A DNA stretch of 5,812 nucleotides from Balneolaceae bacterium (GTDB lineage: Bacteria; Bacteroidota; Rhodothermia; Balneolales; Balneolaceae): contig SLAU01000324.1 in the NCBI GenBank assembly GCA_007126675.1, forward strand, positions 1 to 5,812, read 5' to 3'. Shown piece after piece: positions 5,203 to 5,812 of the stretch. Position 1 is the first letter of the stretch. Each line of letters begins with the position of its first letter. Position numbers and translations under genes: made by a program. The notes under the pieces are model-generated. The model worked only from the letters and a program-made list of their open reading frames with translations. It was not told the DNA's origin and did not search any database.

Positions 5203-5812
5203 ATGAAACTCTATAACCGCTACAAGCCAATCCTTCAAGTTTTATTGCTGCCTTTGCTTTTGATCCTTCTCCTGACGGAAAATACTGCATTTGCGCAGGA
5301 ACGTACTGTTGAAATTGATTCTTCCGTCACCACAGAAGACTATGTTACCATAAACGGTGAACGAATCCCCTATTCCGCAACAGCAGGTACACAGCCAGTT
5401 TGGAATGAAGACGGTAAACCCTCAGCATCTCTTTTCTATGTGTATTACAGGCGTAATGATATTGATGATGTATCTGAGCGGCCACTGGTGTTCTCTTTTA
5501 ATGGCGGACCCGGATCCGCATCGGTTTGGATGCATATCGGATATACTGGGCCGCGCTTTCTGAATATAGATGATGAAGGAAATCCAGTTCAGCCGTATGG
5601 AGTTCAAAATAATTACCATTCAATTCTTGATGTTGCCGATATAGTGTATGTGGATCCGGTAAATACCGGGTTTTCAAGGATTGTAGATGAAGATGCTGAC
5701 CGCAGTGATTTCTTCGGCGTGAATGCGGACATTCAATATCTGGCTGACTGGATCGATAATTTTGTATCGCGGCACGATCGCTGGACTTCACCCAAATACC
5801 TGAAAGGTGAAA
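5203..5812 (+). CDS. Secreted S10-family serine carboxypeptidase, 3' truncated by window edge
   Basis: An open frame of 203 codons from ATG 5203 to the window end with no stop. The signal peptide has a basic start, a Leu-rich core (10-24) and Ala-Phe-Ala cleavage after residue 31 (mature Gln-Glu), so the enzyme is exported. Peptidase family S10 hallmarks follow: Phe-Ser-Phe-Asn-Gly-Gly-Pro-Gly-Ser-Ala-Ser (97-107), whose Asn-Gly-Gly-Pro-Gly forms the oxyanion hole; Tyr-Val-Asp-Pro-Val-Asn-Thr-Gly-Phe-Ser (149-158); and Asp-Trp-Ile...Ser-Pro-Lys-Tyr-Leu-Lys-Gly-Glu (182-203), the approach to the catalytic Gly-Glu-Ser-Tyr-Gly. The last base is the first base of the expected serine codon. Family members remove C-terminal residues from peptides using a Ser-Asp-His triad; the Asp and His would lie beyond the window, and full length is usually around 500 residues. 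A good promoter lies upstream and the barrel gene is divergent. Confidence 0.93.
   Translation, partial: MKLYNRYKPILQVLLLPLLLILLLTENTAFAQERTVEIDSSVTTEDYVTINGERIPYSATAGTQPVWNEDGKPSASLFYVYYRRNDIDDVSERPLVFSFNGGPGSASVWMHIGYTGPRFLNIDDEGNPVQPYGVQNNYHSILDVADIVYVDPVNTGFSRIVDEDADRSDFFGVNADIQYLADWIDNFVSRHDRWTSPKYLKGE

Noticed and set aside
5357..5563. 68-residue plus-strand open frame inside the S10 peptidase gene
   Set aside because: It is out of frame with the S10 peptidase, whose clear family motifs cover the same bases.
1..5812. CRISPR array, tRNA, rRNA, insertion sequence, toxin-antitoxin or defence genes
   Set aside because: I looked for regularly spaced repeats, cloverleaf folds, transposase motifs and small paired genes on both strands and saw none.

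Overview
The window carries eight genes in an apparently ordinary, mostly housekeeping chromosomal stretch of a moderately AT-rich bacterium. I infer a member of the Bacteroidota/Balneolota/Rhodothermota group. The clues are a DksA/TraR-family protein whose zinc-finger cysteines are mostly replaced, a lipoprotein with a serine/aspartate-rich stretch right after the lipidated cysteine, several starts without a Shine-Dalgarno sequence, and an NPMTGSGT-type motif I in the THUMP methyltransferase. This placement comes from protein character only, because there is no rRNA or marker gene to fix it.

Layout. (1) Bases 2-610 (+) are the 3' part of a membrane protein with a soluble, PH-like C-terminal part. 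It converges on (2) a CoA-binding (YccU-like) protein at 639-1112 (-). That gene is divergent, across about 35 bp, from (3) a SlyD/FkpB-type FKBP prolyl isomerase at 1148-1576 (+); both appear to start with TTG. (4) A THUMP-domain class I RNA methyltransferase at 1629-2783 (+) begins directly at the end of a perfect terminator-type hairpin. (5) A 487-bp gene-free stretch (2784-3270) holds a probable terminator and three related, decaying REP-like palindromes. (6) A DksA/TraR-family regulator at 3271-3699 (+) has the best Shine-Dalgarno sequence in the window and ends at a strong bidirectional terminator shared with the convergent gene (7), a small lipoprotein at 3756-4223 (-). (8) Upstream of it on the same strand is a small outer-membrane beta-barrel protein at 4390-5016 (-). 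It is divergent from (9) a secreted S10-family serine carboxypeptidase at 5203-5812 (+), cut by the window end exactly at the expected catalytic serine codon. Items 1-4 and 6-9 are the genes; item 5 is the gene-free stretch.

How they relate. The first half is protein folding, RNA modification and small-molecule-binding housekeeping. The second half is an envelope group of surface lipoprotein, outer-membrane barrel and exported peptidase, next to a transcription regulator. I see no shared pathway, no mobile-element gene, no CRISPR array, no tRNA or rRNA and no toxin or defence module. The most interesting signals are the palindromic repeat cluster, the hairpin abutting the methyltransferase start codon, the cysteine-poor DksA homologue, and the unrecognised lipoprotein.
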